DNA from: Beijerinckiaceae bacterium
GTDB taxonomy: Bacteria; Pseudomonadota; Alphaproteobacteria; Rhizobiales; Beijerinckiaceae
Direction of reading: 5' to 3'
NCBI GenBank assembly: GCA_026461505.1
Contig: JAPJMW010000042.1
Coordinates: forward strand, 1-61,133
DNA: 61,133 nucleotides
The notes beneath the pieces are model-generated. The model saw nothing but the letters and a program-made list of their open reading frames with translations, had not been told where the DNA came from and did not search any database. Below, in pieces: positions 38,764 through 48,916 of this stretch. Every line of letters starts with the position of its first letter. Within the stretch, counting starts at the first letter, position 1. A program made the position numbers and the translations under genes.

Positions 38764-41700
38764 ATGGGAAACGCTAAAGTGTCAGACATAACCATCCCGA
38801 TAAAGATGGTTATCGTATCCATGGACACAAACATGGCCAGTGCGACCATGCGTGCGTTTCAAAGCTTGCGTCGGGATTATCCGGGTTTGACGCTCACGCT
38901 TCACGGCGCCTCTGAATGGATTGATCGGCCGGAAAAGCTCGAACGGTGTCGTGCGGATATTTTATCGGCTGATATCGTTATCGCGGCCATGTTGTTCATG
39001 GAAGACCACTTCAAGCCTGTGATCAATGAGTTGATCGAAAGACGCGATTCAGCTGACGCGATGGTTTGCCTGTTATCCGCAAGTGACGTCATGAAACTGA
39101 CCCGTATGGGTCATTTCAAGATGGATGGTGAGCCTGGTGGTATTGCGGGGCTGCTAAAGAGATTGCGGGGGGGCTCGAAGGACAAGCCAGCTTCCGCTGG
39201 TGCGCAACAGATGAAAATGTTGAAGCGCCTACCGCAAATCTTGCGCTTTATCCCCGGCACGGCGCAGGATGTGCGGGCGTATTTTCTGGCCCTTCAATAT
39301 TGGCTCGCTGGATCGGACGATAACATCGCCAATCTCGTGCGCATGATCATTGATCGTTATGCTGCAGGGCCTCGCAAGGCCTTGCGCGGAAGGGTCAAGG
39401 TAAACCCGCCGATCGAATATCCCGAGACCGGTGTCTATCATCCCAAAATGGCTGGCCGCATGGGAACGGATGCGAGCAAATTGCCACGCGTTGCTGGGCG
39501 TCGCGGAACGGTTGGCCTTCTGGGCCTTAGGTCCTACATGCTCGCGGGCAACAGCAAGCATTATGATGGCGTGATCGAAGCACTAGAGGCGCGCGGATTG
39601 AATGTTATTGTAGCCTTTGCATCGGGCCTTGATAATCGCCCGGCGGTTGAAACCTATTTCATGAAAGACGGCCGAGCTACGGTTGATGCCGTTGTTTCGC
39701 TAACGGGTTTCTCGCTCGTAGGGGGCCCCGCCTATAATGACGCGCAAGCAGCAGATGATCTGTTGGCTAAACTCGATGTGCCTTATATCGCGGCTCACCC
39801 TGCTGAAATTCAAACGCTTGAACAATGGGGCGCCTCTGATCGCGGCTTGCTGCCGGTTGAATCGACCATCATGGTGGCTATTCCTGAATTGGATGGCGCA
39901 ACCGGCCCTATCGTCTTTGGCGGCAGGTCGGATAATTCGGGCCTTGCGTGCAAAGGCTGTCATCGTGGATGTGTTTTCCCAGCAGGAGACAATGAGCGCA
40001 ATATGCAAAGCTGCATCGAGCGCTCGGAAATGTTAGCCGCGCGCGTTGATCGTTTGGTATCGCTACGTCAAACGCCGATTGCGGAACGAAAAATAGCTCT
40101 CGTTATTTTCAATTTCCCACCTAATGCGGGCAATACCGGAACAGCTGCCTATTTATCGGTATTCGAGTCGCTTCATAAAACGCTTATAGCTATGAAGGCC
40201 GAGGGTTACACGGTCGAGGTTCCCGCCTCGCCTGAAGTGCTGCGCGAAGCCGTCGTCAACGGTAACCGCGAACGATATGGCGCGGACGCGAATGTGCATT
40301 TCCGTATTCCCGTCGATAACCATGTTCGGCGCGAGCGTTGGTTGTCGGAGATTGAAGCACAATGGGGTCCAGCACCTGGCAAGCAGCAAAGCGATGGCGG
40401 GTCGATTTTTGTGCTCGGTCTTGAGCTCGGTAATGTCTTTATAGGCATTCAACCGGCCTTTGGATATGAAGGCGATCCGATGCGCCTTTTGTTTGAAAAA
40501 GGGTTTTCGCCAACGCATGCCTTTTCGGCGTTTTATCGTTGGCTGCGCGAAGATTTCGGAGCCAATGCAGCGCTTCATTTTGGTACCCATGGCGCCCTTG
40601 AATTTATGCCTGGAAAGCAGACGGGACTAACGGCCAAAGATTGGCCGGCCCGTATGATTGGGGACCTCCCGAATTTTTATCTCTACGCCGCCAATAACCC
40701 ATCCGAAGGCGCGATTGCGAAACGCCGAGGCGCGGCTACCTTGATCAGCTATATGACGCCGCCGATTGCCCATTCGGGCCTCTATCGCGGCTTGCTTGAT
40801 CTTAAAGGATCGATTGAAAGTTATCGCACCGTATTGGCCGATGGCGCCGAGCCGGATCAGGAATTAATTGCCCTTATTCAAAGCCAAGCCGCCCTTGTTG
40901 ATTTGGCATCCGCTGAGCCCGCATGGAGCAGCGAGGCAAGTGCTAAAATCGATGAACTTGGTAAAGCCATTCTCGAACTTGAATATACGCTTATTCCGCA
41001 CGGGCTGCACGTGGTCGGCGAACCTTTATCGCCCGAGCAGCGCATTGAAATGCTTGAAGCGGTGGCTGATGCTTCGCACAGTATTCGCTTCGATCGTTCA
41101 ATCGTTGAGTCGATTGCAAAAGGAGCATCGCCGGAAGCTTTATCGAGTCAGTTAGATCAGGCGCACCACGCTACGCAATTGGCAGCGTTGAAAACATTAT
41201 CGGATACCAATCGCTGGCTTTCTGACGATCATGAAATCCCTGCGATGATGCGGGCGCTTGATGCGCGCTTTATCCGCCCTGCACCGGGTGGGGATGTATT
41301 GCATAATCCTGCCGTCATGCCGACAGGTCGTAATCTTCATGGGCATGATCCATTCCGGTTGCCAAGCGCTTACGCGATGAAGGATGGCGCGCGGCAGGCC
41401 GAGAAGATATTGAACCGTCATATTGAAGACACGCAGAATATGCCCGAGACGGTGGCCATTGTCTTGTGGGGCACGGATAATCTTAAAAATGAAGGTGCTC
41501 CAATTGCCCAAGCCTTAGCGCTTATGGGTGCACAGCCTCGGTTTGATGGTTATGGTCGGTTGGTTGGTGCGCAGTTGATCCCGCTTGATCAATTAGGGCG
41601 GCCCCGTATTGATGTGATGTGCACTTTATCGGGCATTTTCCGCGATCTCTTACCGTTGCAAATCAAACTCTTGGCAGAGGCCGCTTATTTTGCCGCTATT

Positions 41701-42522
41701 GCTGATGAGCCCTTGGATAAAAACTTCATTCGCAAACACGCACTTGCTCATCAGGCTGAGCATGGCTGTGATATGGAAACAGCGAGCCTGCGCGTGTTTG
41801 GCAATGCCGATGGCGCATACGGGTCGAACGTCAATCATCTCATTGAAAACAGCCGTTGGGATGAGGAAGATGAATTAGCCGAAACCTATACCCGCCGAAA
41901 GAGCTTTGCTTATGGCGTGAATGGTAGACCAACACAGCAAACCGCTGTTCTGAATGGTATTTTATCAAAGGTTGACTTCGCCTATCAGAATCTCGATTCG
42001 GTAGAGTTGGGCGTCACAACCGTTGATCATTATTTCGATACGCTTGGCGGTATCAGCCGCGCCGTGCGTCGTGCAAAGGGTGGCGAGACGGCTGCCGTTT
42101 ATATCAGCGATCAAACGCGTGGCGATGGTGTGGTACGCACCTTGTCGGAACAAGTATCGCTTGAAACCCGCACCCGCATGCTCAACCCGAAATGGTACGA
42201 TGGCATGTTAAGCCATGGCTATGAGGGCGTTCGGCAGATTGAAGAACATATCGCCAATACGGTTGGCTGGTCTGCGACGACTGGTGAAGTTCAGCCATGG
42301 GTTTATCAGCAATTGACCCAAACTTTTATGCTTGATCCGGAAATGCGCGAGCGGTTAGCCGCCCTTAACCCGACGGCATCAGCCAATATGGCCAATCGTT
42401 TACTCGAAGCGCATCGCCGGAATTATTGGAACCCGGATGACGCTACGCTTGAAGCGCTCAAAAACGCCAGCGAGGACCTTGAGGATATTTTAGAAGGCGT
42501 CCGCGAAAGTGCCGCCGCGTGA
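38764..42522 (+). CDS. bchH: Magnesium chelatase subunit H BchH
   Basis: BchH is the porphyrin-binding catalytic subunit that inserts Mg into protoporphyrin IX with BchI and BchD. The 1252-residue protein has the CobN/BchH signatures throughout: FGTHGALEFMPGKQTGL, NNPSEGAIAKRRG, LRVFGNADGAYGSNVN and the late YDGMLSHGYEGVRQIEEH. It lies after hemA, not in the usual bchB-bchL interval. bchI and bchD are not in the window. Confidence 0.95.
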   Translation: MGNAKVSDITIPIKMVIVSMDTNMASATMRAFQSLRRDYPGLTLTLHGASEWIDRPEKLERCRADILSADIVIAAMLFMEDHFKPVINELIERRDSADAMVCLLSASDVMKLTRMGHFKMDGEPGGIAGLLKRLRGGSKDKPASAGAQQMKMLKRLPQILRFIPGTAQDVRAYFLALQYWLAGSDDNIANLVRMIIDRYAAGPRKALRGRVKVNPPIEYPETGVYHPKMAGRMGTDASKLPRVAGRRGTVGLLGLRSYMLAGNSKHYDGVIEALEARGLNVIVAFASGLDNRPAVETYFMKDGRATVDAVVSLTGFSLVGGPAYNDAQAADDLLAKLDVPYIAAHPAEIQTLEQWGASDRGLLPVESTIMVAIPELDGATGPIVFGGRSDNSGLACKGCHRGCVFPAGDNERNMQSCIERSEMLAARVDRLVSLRQTPIAERKIALVIFNFPPNAGNTGTAAYLSVFESLHKTLIAMKAEGYTVEVPASPEVLREAVVNGNRERYGADANVHFRIPVDNHVRRERWLSEIEAQWGPAPGKQQSDGGSIFVLGLELGNVFIGIQPAFGYEGDPMRLLFEKGFSPTHAFSAFYRWLREDFGANAALHFGTHGALEFMPGKQTGLTAKDWPARMIGDLPNFYLYAANNPSEGAIAKRRGAATLISYMTPPIAHSGLYRGLLDLKGSIESYRTVLADGAEPDQELIALIQSQAALVDLASAEPAWSSEASAKIDELGKAILELEYTLIPHGLHVVGEPLSPEQRIEMLEAVADASHSIRFDRSIVESIAKGASPEALSSQLDQAHHATQLAALKTLSDTNRWLSDDHEIPAMMRALDARFIRPAPGGDVLHNPAVMPTGRNLHGHDPFRLPSAYAMKDGARQAEKILNRHIEDTQNMPETVAIVLWGTDNLKNEGAPIAQALALMGAQPRFDGYGRLVGAQLIPLDQLGRPRIDVMCTLSGIFRDLLPLQIKLLAEAAYFAAIADEPLDKNFIRKHALAHQAEHGCDMETASLRVFGNADGAYGSNVNHLIENSRWDEEDELAETYTRRKSFAYGVNGRPTQQTAVLNGILSKVDFAYQNLDSVELGVTTVDHYFDTLGGISRAVRRAKGGETAAVYISDQTRGDGVVRTLSEQVSLETRTRMLNPKWYDGMLSHGYEGVRQIEEHIANTVGWSATTGEVQPWVYQQLTQTFMLDPEMRERLAALNPTASANMANRLLEAHRRNYWNPDDATLEALKNASEDLEDILEGVRESAAA

Positions 42523-42561
42523 CGGCATGATCCTGAACGCCTGGAGCAGCGTATAGAGGCC

Positions 42562-42987
42562 ATGCAACAGGAAAAGCGCACAATGGTCGTCTGGCTCGGG
42601 ATATGGGCAATTGCCGCAACACTCATGATTGCGGTTGATATGGTTTGGCTGACATGGCTCGGCCGTGGCTTTTATATGCAGGAAATTGGCGATATTTTAT
42701 TAGATACGCCCAATCTTCCTGCGGCTCTCGCCTTTTACGGGTTATATAGTGTGGGTGTAGTGGTCATCATCATCGCGCCGGCCATTGAGGCCCAATCCGT
42801 GGTGCGCGCTTTGCTCTACGGGCTATTGTTCGGGATTGTTGCCTATGGCACTTATGATTTGACCAATCTCGCCGTTATGAAAGGCTTCACCACAAAGATT
42901 GCCTTTATCGATATGGCTTGGGGTGGCGTAGTAACAGGCTTTGTCAGTGCCGCGACGGTTAGAATAGCAACCGCGCTTGGATGGTAG
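42562..42987 (+). CDS. DUF2177-like small membrane protein
   Basis: A 141-residue protein with four hydrophobic segments and the family pattern DMVWLTWLGRGFYM, LYGLLFGIVAYGTYDLTNLAVMKG and IDMAWGGVVTG, which I recognise as DUF2177. Function unknown. It follows bchH by 39 bp and is likely the last gene of that unit. An internal ATG at 42583 is an alternative start. The 128-bp gap after it shows nothing definite. Confidence 0.8.
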   Translation: MQQEKRTMVVWLGIWAIAATLMIAVDMVWLTWLGRGFYMQEIGDILLDTPNLPAALAFYGLYSVGVVVIIIAPAIEAQSVVRALLYGLLFGIVAYGTYDLTNLAVMKGFTTKIAFIDMAWGGVVTGFVSAATVRIATALGW

Positions 42988-43115
42988 TCTAAAAGACCAC
43001 GGGATATGCGCTTCTTCTGGATCCTCTCATACTTGACCCGTATCGCCTGAAGCGGGCAAACACGCTTCTTATAAAAGGTATCTTTGGTTCATCATCTGTC
43101 GAAAGAGAGGTTCCC

Positions 43116-43787
43116 ATGTCTCGCACCCTGATTGCTCCCTCTGTCCTCTCTGCTGATTTTTCGAAACTGGGCGACGAGGTTGAAGCCGTTGTTAAAGCGG
43201 GTGCGGATTGGATTCATCTCGATGTCATGGATGGTCATTTTGTGCCGAACATCACCTTCGGCCCAACTGTGATCAAAGCCATCCGCAACCGCACGGACAA
43301 GATTTTCGATTGTCATCTGATGATCGCACCCGCTGATCCCTATCTTGCCGCCTTCGCCGATGCCGGATGCGATTATATTACCGTTCATGCCGAGGCAGGA
43401 CCGCATCTCGACCGCTCACTGCAAACCATTCGTGCTTTGGGTAAAAAGGCAGGCGTCTCACTTAATCCATCAACGCATGAAAGCGTTATTGAATATGTGC
43501 TCGACCGTCTCGATCTTGTGTTGTTGATGACGGTCAATCCCGGGTTCGGCGGACAGGCGTTTATTCCCTCGGTGATCGAGAAGGTTGCGCGTGTGAAGAA
43601 GATGATAGGTACACGCGATATCCGGATCGAGATCGACGGCGGGGTGACGCCTGAAACAGCACCATTGCTGACGGCAGCAGGTGCAGATGTGCTGGTAGCA
43701 GGGTCAGCCGTGTTTAAGGGCGGACCTTCGGCTTATGCAGCAAACATTACCGCTATTCGTACTGTGGCGGATGCCGCCGCGCGATAA
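43116..43787 (+). CDS. rpe: Ribulose-phosphate 3-epimerase
   Basis: Interconverts ribulose 5-phosphate and xylulose 5-phosphate in the pentose phosphate and Calvin cycles. 223-residue TIM barrel: [58 protein letters not shown] and [13 protein letters not shown] contain the metal and acid-base residues. AGAGAGG precedes the ATG at 43116. No other Calvin cycle gene adjoins it here. Confidence 0.95.
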   Translation: MSRTLIAPSVLSADFSKLGDEVEAVVKAGADWIHLDVMDGHFVPNITFGPTVIKAIRNRTDKIFDCHLMIAPADPYLAAFADAGCDYITVHAEAGPHLDRSLQTIRALGKKAGVSLNPSTHESVIEYVLDRLDLVLLMTVNPGFGGQAFIPSVIEKVARVKKMIGTRDIRIEIDGGVTPETAPLLTAAGADVLVAGSAVFKGGPSAYAANITAIRTVADAAAR

Positions 43788-43807
43788 AGGGTAGTGAAGT
43801 AATATAT

Positions 43808-43928
43808 CCGTCATTGCGAGCGAACGCGAAGCAACCCAGCTAGTGGAACGTCAAAAAAGTGCGGTGTTGCAACTGCGCTTTTTCTTTCACTATCAGCTGG
43901 GTTGCTTCGCGTTCGCTCGCAATGACGG
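43808..43928. repeat. Long palindromic repeat element (34-bp inverted repeats)
   Basis: Perfect 34-bp arms at 43808-43841 and 43895-43928 enclose 53 bp that itself contains a smaller pairing (AAAAAGTGC with GCGCTTTTT). The arm contains TCATTGCGAGCGAACGCG and GAAGCAACCC, a sequence type known as a dispersed palindromic element in Rickettsiales and other bacteria. It lies 20 bp after rpe and would form a very stable RNA hairpin on either strand. Probably a non-autonomous mobile repeat. Confidence 0.85.
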
Positions 43929-43966
43929 TTATGGTTGTTTCGCTTTTTTCACGGAGAAATGACAAA

Positions 43967-43997
43967 AAAGCGGGTGGAGACTAGCTCCACCCGCTTT
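43967..43997 (-). terminator. Terminator after fhs
   Basis: A 13-bp stem (AAAGCGGGTGGAG / CTCCACCCGCTTT) with a 5-base loop, followed on the minus strand by a run of Ts. It ends fhs transcription, and with the palindromic element next to it also blocks read-through from rpe. Confidence 0.88.
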
Positions 43998-44019
43998 CAT
44001 TGTTAATTGCTTAAAGAGC

Positions 44020-45696
44020 TCAAAACAGCCCCTCAACCTCACCTGCATCGTTCAACCGGATGACTTCGGCTGACGGTACCTTTGGCAGGCCGGGCATGGT
44101 CATGATCTCGCCGCATATGGCGACGATGAACCCTGCACCTGCAGAGAGGCGTACTTCACGCACGGGGATGGAATGGCCTGTGGGCGCGCCACGCACATTC
44201 GGATCCGTCGTAAAGGAGTATTGCGTCTTCGCCATACAGACGGGGAGGTTGCCATAGCCAGCTGCTTCCCAGACTTTCAGCTGATCGCGGATAGACTTGT
44301 CGGCGATGACCGCATCGGCGTGATAAATCTTCTTAGCCACTGTTTCGATTTTCTCAAACAGAGGCATCGCGTCCGGATAGAGCGGCTGGAAGTTCGCAAC
44401 GCCCGATTCCGCAAGCGCTACAACTTTGTGGGCCAGCTCTTCAATACCGGCTGAGCCATGTGCCCAATGCTTGCAAAGAATGGCTTCTGAGCCTTGCGAG
44501 GCGACGAAGTCTTTAACGGCTTGGATTTCCGCGTCAGTATCGGAGAAGAAGTGATTGATGGCAACAACAACCGGAACGCCAAAGCCCTTGGTGTTGGCGA
44601 TGTGACGACCCAAATTGGCGCAGCCCTTTTTAACGGCTTCCACATTCTCGGTGCCAAGATCGGCCTTAGCCACGCCGCCATTCATTTTCATCGCCCGGAC
44701 GGTGGCGACAATGACAGCGGCTGATGGCTTCAAGCCAGCCTTGCGGCACTTGATGTCGAAGAATTTTTCAGCACCTAAATCAGCGCCGAAGCCCGCTTCC
44801 GTCACAACATATTCGCCGAGCTTCAACGCAGCCGTCGTTGCGATGACCGAGTTACACCCATGCGCGATATTGGCGAACGGGCCGCCATGCACGAAAGCCG
44901 GATTGTTCTCGAGCGTCTGCACGAGGTTTGGCTGCATGGCGTCCTTCAAGAGAACGGCCATCGCGCTGTCGGCTTTGATGTCGCGGCAATAGATCGGCGT
45001 CTTGTCGCGGCGATAGGCCACGACAATATCACCCAAGCGCTTTTGCAGATCCATGAGATCCTTCGAGAGGCAGAGGATCGCCATGACTTCGGAGGCAACC
45101 GTAATATCAAAGCCGGTCTGGCGCGGGAAACCGTTGGACACACCACCGAGCGACACGACGATATCGCGCAGCGCGCGATCGTTCATATCCATCACGCGGC
45201 GCCATACCACGCGGCGTTCGTCAATGCCGAGGTCATTGCCCCAATAGATGTGGTTATCAATCATAGCCGAGAGCAAATTATGCGCCGAGGTGATGGCGTG
45301 GAAATCGCCCGTGAAATGCAGGTTCATTTCTTCCATCGGTACGACTTGCGCATAGCCGCCACCTGCAGCGCCGCCCTTCATGCCGAAATTCGGGCCGAGC
45401 GAGGCTTCGCGGATGCAGACAATCGCCTTTTTGCCGATACGGTTAAGGCCATCGCCCAGACCGACCGTCGTGGTCGTTTTACCTTCGCCTGCTGGCGTCG
45501 GGTTAATGGCGGTAACAAGAATGAGCTTGCCGTCTTTGCGGCTTTCGAGCGACTTTAAAAAGCTCTGGCTGACTTTCGCTTTGTCGTGGCCATAAGGGAG
45601 CAAATCTTCTGCGGGGATACCAAGCTTGGCACCAATCTCCATGATCGGTTTCTTTTTTGCCTCGCGGGCGATTTCGATATCGGTTTTTACGGCCAT
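44020..45696 (-). CDS. fhs: Formate-tetrahydrofolate ligase
   Basis: Makes 10-formyl-THF from formate, ATP and THF for C1 metabolism. The 558-residue protein has the ATP-binding [14 protein letters not shown], the [24 protein letters not shown] block, [13 protein letters not shown], and [16 protein letters not shown] lies before the ATG at 45696. Single gene with its own terminator; the 205-bp gap upstream to the LysR gene presumably holds its promoter but I see no clear elements. Fits C1 use in photorespiration or methylotrophic side routes together with the downstream glyoxylate aminotransferase. Confidence 0.95.
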   Translation of the reverse strand: MAVKTDIEIAREAKKKPIMEIGAKLGIPAEDLLPYGHDKAKVSQSFLKSLESRKDGKLILVTAINPTPAGEGKTTTTVGLGDGLNRIGKKAIVCIREASLGPNFGMKGGAAGGGYAQVVPMEEMNLHFTGDFHAITSAHNLLSAMIDNHIYWGNDLGIDERRVVWRRVMDMNDRALRDIVVSLGGVSNGFPRQTGFDITVASEVMAILCLSKDLMDLQKRLGDIVVAYRRDKTPIYCRDIKADSAMAVLLKDAMQPNLVQTLENNPAFVHGGPFANIAHGCNSVIATTAALKLGEYVVTEAGFGADLGAEKFFDIKCRKAGLKPSAAVIVATVRAMKMNGGVAKADLGTENVEAVKKGCANLGRHIANTKGFGVPVVVAINHFFSDTDAEIQAVKDFVASQGSEAILCKHWAHGSAGIEELAHKVVALAESGVANFQPLYPDAMPLFEKIETVAKKIYHADAVIADKSIRDQLKVWEAAGYGNLPVCMAKTQYSFTTDPNVRGAPTGHSIPVREVRLSAGAGFIVAICGEIMTMPGLPKVPSAEVIRLNDAGEVEGLF

Positions 45697-45901
45697 TGTT
45701 TGCTCCCCTTTTTTTCAAGCTTACGCTTGGCTCCATGGCGATGTTTTGCCGCATGATTGGGGATCAATCTATCGAAATATCGTCAGATACTTGTACCCAA
45801 TAGGCGTAGGCTTGATATTCGCGCGGAAGATATGTCTGATTTACGCCGTGTCCTGGCGAAATTTGGATAATGAGGGTTCTCTGCCGTCGCAGACGAAACA
45901 A

Positions 45902-46813
45902 TCAGAATTTGAAGCTTGCCGAAATTTCTTTCGACATTTCCCGTAAGTCGTTTCGAAACATCGCAGCAATCGGGCCTAATCTTTTGCCGTGAAGGGTCAC
46001 CGTGAACCATTGCGACTGGATCGGAAAGCCTTCGACATCGAGAACAGCAATCGAGCCATCGATCCGATAGGCGGCAACCGCATGATGCGAAAGCACGGCA
46101 CAGCCGAGCCCGCCTGCCACCGCCTCTTTGATGGCCTCGTTCGAGCCGAGGTTCAATTTAACGCGTGGGCGAATGCCGTGGGCGGCAAAAAACCGTTCCG
46201 CCATCATACGCGTGCCGGATCCTTCTTCGCGCAAGATAAAGGCTTCATTGGCCAGCACCGAAAGCGGGATATTGTGCTGCTTCGTCAGCGGGTGGTGAGG
46301 CGGCGCAATCACCACCAGCGGATTATTAAGAAACATTTCCGTCTCGACATCGAGATCTGACGGCGGAACCGACATGACGGCAAGATCAACCTTGTTCTCG
46401 CGTAAGGCTTGAATAACGCCGTCGCGGTTAAACACATCGAGTTTGATATCAATCTCCGGATAGGTTTCACAAAAGCGGCCGAGCATGCGGGGAATGAAAT
46501 ATTTAGCCGTGCTGACAACGGCTACCCGCAACTCACCGCGGGACAGGCCTTTTGTGCGGTCGGTTACCTGTTGAAAGGCGTTCCATTCTCCCAACATGGC
46601 CCGGGCGGTGGCGGCGAGTTCTTTGCCAATATCGGTGAGGTGAATTTTCTTTCCAATCACCTCATAAAGCGGCAGTCCGATCGAAAGCGACAACTCCCGC
46701 AACTGCATAGAGGCGGTTGGCTGGGTGATGTGGCACTTCTGCGCGGCCCGCGTCATGCTGCCCTCATCCGCGAGTGCAAGGAACAGGCGTAATTGTCGAA
46801 ACGTTGCATTCAT
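45902..46813 (-). CDS. LysR-family regulator, CbbR/CmpR-like by context
   Basis: A 303-residue LysR-type regulator with N-terminal HTH (MNATFRQLRLFLALADEGSM, then AAQKCHITQPTASMQLRELS) and a periplasmic-binding-like effector domain. The frame is open to 46891, but the ATG at 46813 gives the family start. It is transcribed divergently from the sbtA-like bicarbonate transporter gene, the arrangement used by inorganic-carbon regulators such as CbbR and CmpR, so that role is inferred from context. Confidence 0.85.
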   Translation of the reverse strand: MNATFRQLRLFLALADEGSMTRAAQKCHITQPTASMQLRELSLSIGLPLYEVIGKKIHLTDIGKELAATARAMLGEWNAFQQVTDRTKGLSRGELRVAVVSTAKYFIPRMLGRFCETYPEIDIKLDVFNRDGVIQALRENKVDLAVMSVPPSDLDVETEMFLNNPLVVIAPPHHPLTKQHNIPLSVLANEAFILREEGSGTRMMAERFFAAHGIRPRVKLNLGSNEAIKEAVAGGLGCAVLSHHAVAAYRIDGSIAVLDVEGFPIQSQWFTVTLHGKRLGPIAAMFRNDLREMSKEISASFKF

Positions 46814-46827
46814 AGATAAATATCTAT
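46812..46827. promoter_or_regulatory. Palindrome at the LysR start, likely operator
   Basis: ATAGAT-AAAT-ATCTAT, 6-bp arms, overlapping the LysR start codon in the 93-bp divergent gap to sbtA. LysR regulators bind dyads with T-N11-A in such gaps and repress themselves. Confidence 0.4.
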
Positions 46828-46906
46828 CATAATACTCATTAAAATCAATTTTTATCCATGCATTTGATCTGCTAGGCGCTCTTTTCAGCAAAAAGGAGTG
46901 CTGCTT

Positions 46907-47852
46907 ATGTCCAATTTCATCGATCCAGCCATTTTATTCTTCATTTTCGGTGTTTTAGCCGGGGCCATCCGCTCCAATCTTGAGATTCCTCAACCGATTT
47001 CCCGCTTTTTGGCCCTCTATCTGCTGATGGCGCTCGGCTTGCGGGGCGGCTTTGAACTTGCCCATTCTGGCCTGACCCCGACGGTGGTGAGCGGGTTGGT
47101 GGCCGCGCTTCTTCTGGCCGTTTCCGTGCCTTTGATTGGATATTTGCTGTTAAAGCGCGTCGTATCGGGATTTGACGCAGCCGCGATTGCGGCCACTTAC
47201 GGCTCGGTGAGCGCGGTTACCTTTATCACGGCCACCCGCTATCTGGACGATCATGGCATCGCCTTTGGCGGCCATGGCCTTCATGGAATCCCCTGCAATT
47301 GTGATGGCCATCTTGTTTGCCAATCATCTGAGGAAGGGCAAAAAGGTCGATGCGAAACTGGCTTCGCCGCTCCATGTCATCAAAGAATCCCTGACGGACG
47401 GCGCGCAAATCTTGTTGATGGGATCGGTGGTCGTCGGGTTAATCTCCGGTGATGCCGGCAAAGTCGCGATGCAGCCTTTTGCAGGCGATTTATTCAAAGG
47501 CATGTTAGCCTTCTTCCTGCTCGATATGGGCTTGATGACGGCCAGAAATTTCCCTTCGTTCCGTACCCTATCGCCCTGGTTGATGGCCTATGCGGTTTTA
47601 GGCCCGATCGTCCATGCCGCGCTCGCGCTCGCGCTTTCGCTCTTGTTGCATCTCTCGGCGGGTGATGCCGGCTTGTTGATGGTGCTGGCCGCGAGTGCTT
47701 CCTATATTGCGGTTCCAGCGGCTTTGCGCTTTGCGCTGCCCGAGGCCAATGCCTCGCTCTATTTTGGCCTATCGTTGGGGATTACGTTCCCGATCAATAT
47801 CTTGATCGCCATCCCGATCTATATCGGAATTGCGCAACGCGTATTGGCTTGA
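46907..47852 (+). pseudogene. sbtA: SbtA-type sodium-dependent bicarbonate transporter, frameshifted
   Basis: Two overlapping frames together make one SbtA/DUF897 permease of about 316 residues. The first frame (ATG 46907, AAGGAG upstream) runs from NFIDPAILFFIFGVLAGAIRS to TRYLDDHGIAFGGH, then loses the family. The second continues with AMAFMESPAIVMAILFANHLRKG near 47262 to the stop at 47852. In the family these two pieces are joined by a few residues (GGYMVAAMALMESPA-like). The junction carries one GGCCAT; loss of 14 bp between two GGCCAT copies would give exactly this frame change. Ten-helix pattern otherwise intact. Either a recent pseudogene, a sequencing error, or a phase-variable allele. 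Confidence 0.8.
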
Positions 47853-47913
47853 CAGAGTCGTCATTTGATTGCCCTATCCGAGCCTCATTGTTAAGGGCAC
47901 CAAGGACGATCCA

Positions 47914-48852
47914 ATGGCGATACCCCATTCTCTTGCGAGAAAACTTCAGCTCCCTGCCATTGCGGCCCCACTGTTCTTGGCGTCAGGCCCGGACCTTGTC
48001 GTTGAAACCTGTCGGGCTGGGATGGTCGGCACATTTCCTGCGCTTAATCAGCGAACAACCGATGGGTTCGAGGAATGGCTCCATGAGATTGAGAAGCGTT
48101 TATCCGCAGAGCCAAAGGCGGCACCCTTCGGTGTCAATCTGATCGTCCATAAAACCAATACGCGGCTCGCTCAGGATCTTGATTGCGTCGTCAAGCATCG
48201 CGTGCCGATCGTCATTACATCGCTTGGAGCTGTTCGCGATGTGGTTGATGCCGTCCATTCCTATGGCGGCTTGGTCTTCCATGACATTATCAGCCGCCGC
48301 CACGCGGAGAAGGCAAGCGAGGCAGGCGTCGATGGGCTCATTGCCGTCTGTGCAGGTGCGGGCGGGCATGCGGGCAATCTCAACCCCTTTGCGTTGCTCC
48401 ACGAAGTGAAATCCGTTTTTTCCGGCACGGTGATTTTATCAGGCTCACTCAGTACGGGTCGTGATATTGCCGCCGCGCGTTTAATGAGCGCCGATTTGGC
48501 CTATCTTGGCACGCGCTTTCTCGCGACCAAAGAGGCGATGATCGAGAAAGCCTATCAACAGATGATTCTTGATTCACGCGCTGCCGATATCATCTACACG
48601 CCCAATATATCTGGCGTGAATGCGAATTTCATGCGCGAAAGCATTAAGGCCGCTGGGCTTGATCCCGATCAACTCCCGCCGCATGGCAAGCTCGATATGG
48701 GATCGGAAGCCAAGGTTTGGAAAACGATCTGGTCGGCAGGGCAGGGCGTTGGTGCAATTTCCGAAGTACTTAGCGTGGCCGAGTTATGCGATCAATTCTT
48801 GAACGATTATCGCAAGGCTATGCATGAAGCTGCACAAGACCCATTTGTTTGA
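47914..48852 (+). CDS. Nitronate monooxygenase family flavoprotein
   Basis: A 312-residue FMN TIM-barrel protein of the nitronate monooxygenase/2-nitropropane dioxygenase family: IAAPLFLASGPDLVVETCRAGMVGTFPALN, GVNLIVHKTN, VCAGAGGHAGNLNPFALLHEV and AYLGTRFLATKEAM. It detoxifies nitronates such as propionate 3-nitronate, or may be an enoyl reductase relative. I use the ATG at 47914 with AAGGACGAT upstream; the frame opens at 47869. It follows the broken sbtA by 61 bp. Confidence 0.87.
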   Translation: MAIPHSLARKLQLPAIAAPLFLASGPDLVVETCRAGMVGTFPALNQRTTDGFEEWLHEIEKRLSAEPKAAPFGVNLIVHKTNTRLAQDLDCVVKHRVPIVITSLGAVRDVVDAVHSYGGLVFHDIISRRHAEKASEAGVDGLIAVCAGAGGHAGNLNPFALLHEVKSVFSGTVILSGSLSTGRDIAAARLMSADLAYLGTRFLATKEAMIEKAYQQMILDSRAADIIYTPNISGVNANFMRESIKAAGLDPDQLPPHGKLDMGSEAKVWKTIWSAGQGVGAISEVLSVAELCDQFLNDYRKAMHEAAQDPFV

Positions 48853-48916
48853 AGGCCGCTCAATCACGAGCACAATAAAACCTTCAAACAAAGAGTGTCC
48901 ATTATCCTCGCTTTTC

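Noticed and set aside
44860..45558. 232-codon frame opposite fhs
   Set aside because: Shadow of a highly conserved, complete fhs gene; rich in His/Arg/Asp and without a start signal.
47849..48142. Frame overlapping the start of the nitronate monooxygenase gene
   Set aside because: Shadow; the 47914-48852 frame carries the complete family.
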